Origin: Bacteroidota bacterium | GTDB lineage: Bacteria; Bacteroidota; Bacteroidia; Flavobacteriales; Flavobacteriaceae | Assembly (NCBI GenBank): GCA_024278565.1 | Contig: JAJRSY010000242.1 | Coordinates: 1-13,202, forward strand | DNA: 13,202 nt | Direction: 5' to 3' | Part shown: positions 12,774 through 13,202 of the stretch, in pieces | Numbering within the stretch: the first letter of the stretch is position 1 | How the letters are laid out: each line of letters begins with the position of its first letter | Position numbers and translations under genes: made by a program | The notes under the pieces: generated by a model | Database searches by the model: none | What the model was told of the DNA's origin: nothing | The model's input: only the letters and a program-made list of their open reading frames with translations

Positions 12774-13202
12774 TTAAATGGCTTCAAAGAGTTTCCCCGG
12801 TAGTGGGCGAACCACCCCTTTCATTTCCATATTGAGAAGGGTTGATGAGGTCTTGAAAATAGGAAAACGACATTCTAGGGCGATGCTATCAAGCAATTGC
12901 TTCCCGTTTTTTTGTAAATAGGAATAAATTGTTTTTTCCGATTCATCCAATTCAACAAAAAGCTGTTTTTGTATGGTTTTGGTTTCTTTTTCGTCTACAT
13001 CCCAATCCAATAAATAAATAAGGTCGGCCGCCGAAGTGAGCATATGTGCCTTCTGCTGCTTTATTAGGTTGTTGCAGCCCAAGCTGAACTTGTCTTGTGC
13101 CCGACCCGGTACGGCAAAAACATCACGATTATAGCTGTGGGCGATATCGGCCGTGACCAAACTGCCCCCCTTTTCTGCAGATTCAACTACTACGGTCGCT
13201 TC
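12774..13202 (-). CDS. dprA: DNA-processing protein DprA, C-terminal part (5' end beyond right edge)
   Basis: The minus strand is open from the right edge to a TAA at 12774-12776, showing the last 142 residues. The visible protein begins in the Rossmann-like core with EATVVVESAEKGGSLVTADI, then NRDVFAVPGRAQDKFSLGCN, both hallmark DprA/Smf segments (GS.VTA and VPG...S.G.N). After about residue 75 of the visible part comes a C-terminal winged-helix-like domain (LDESEKTIYSYLQKNGKQLL to LLNMEMKGVVRPLPG). DprA binds incoming single-stranded DNA and loads RecA during natural transformation. An internal TTG at 13160 is not a start, because the conserved reading continues to the edge. The gene is convergent with trpS. 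The N-terminal part lies outside the window. Confidence 0.95.
   Translation of the reverse strand, partial: EATVVVESAEKGGSLVTADIAHSYNRDVFAVPGRAQDKFSLGCNNLIKQQKAHMLTSAADLIYLLDWDVDEKETKTIQKQLFVELDESEKTIYSYLQKNGKQLLDSIALECRFPIFKTSSTLLNMEMKGVVRPLPGKLFEAI

Noticed and set aside
1..13202. CRISPR array, tRNA or rRNA genes, or a transposase gene
   Set aside because: No regularly spaced repeats, no cloverleaf with a CCA/T-loop pattern, no rRNA stretches and no transposase-like protein were seen; the foldback elements lack coding capacity.

Overview
The window comes from a marine-type member of the Flavobacteriaceae (Bacteroidetes), chromosomal rather than phage or plasmid. This rests on several things. 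RecA, TrhO, TrpS, PlsC and RicT all read as flavobacterial versions. Several promoters match the Bacteroidetes consensus (TTG, about 19-20 bases, TAnnTTTG) rather than a -35/-10 pair, and Shine-Dalgarno sequences are absent. Small lipoproteins and outer-membrane barrels are frequent. No genus can be named from the sequence alone.

Layout. 1-818 (minus): the N-terminal part of ricT, cut by the left edge. 906-3758 (plus): a three-gene envelope cluster made of a lipoprotein with an HELAH gluzincin-like metallopeptidase motif, a small lipoprotein and a small outer-membrane barrel. A C9 tract sits where the signal peptide of the first protein should begin. 3765-4796 (minus): trhO. 4797-5111: a dense regulatory region between trhO and the divergent recA, with promoters in both directions, two related 15-bp dyads, and an orphan intrinsic terminator closing a possible small RNA. 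5112-6116: recA. 6175-6591: a small lipoprotein that ends exactly at a roughly 160-bp MITE-like foldback element. 6784-8956: an ECF sigma factor followed by a protein with a cytoplasmic N-terminus, one membrane helix, a long periplasmic linker and a C-terminal beta-barrel. This is the architecture of the dual-membrane-spanning anti-sigma factors (Dma) described in Bacteroides. 8957-9483: a gene-poor stretch with paired terminators, a 35-bp perfect palindrome and GC-rich hairpins. 9484-10389: a SAM methyltransferase-like protein. 10411-11175 (minus): plsC. 11318-11481: a second intergenic foldback repeat. 11584-12552: trpS. 12774 to the right edge (minus): the C-terminal end of dprA.

Most genes are housekeeping functions: tRNA hydroxylation, recombination, phospholipid synthesis, tryptophan charging, DNA processing. 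The accessory interest lies in the sigma/trans-envelope anti-sigma pair, the lipoprotein cluster with its possible slippage tract, the shared dyads and orphan terminator between trhO and recA, and two different foldback repeats.
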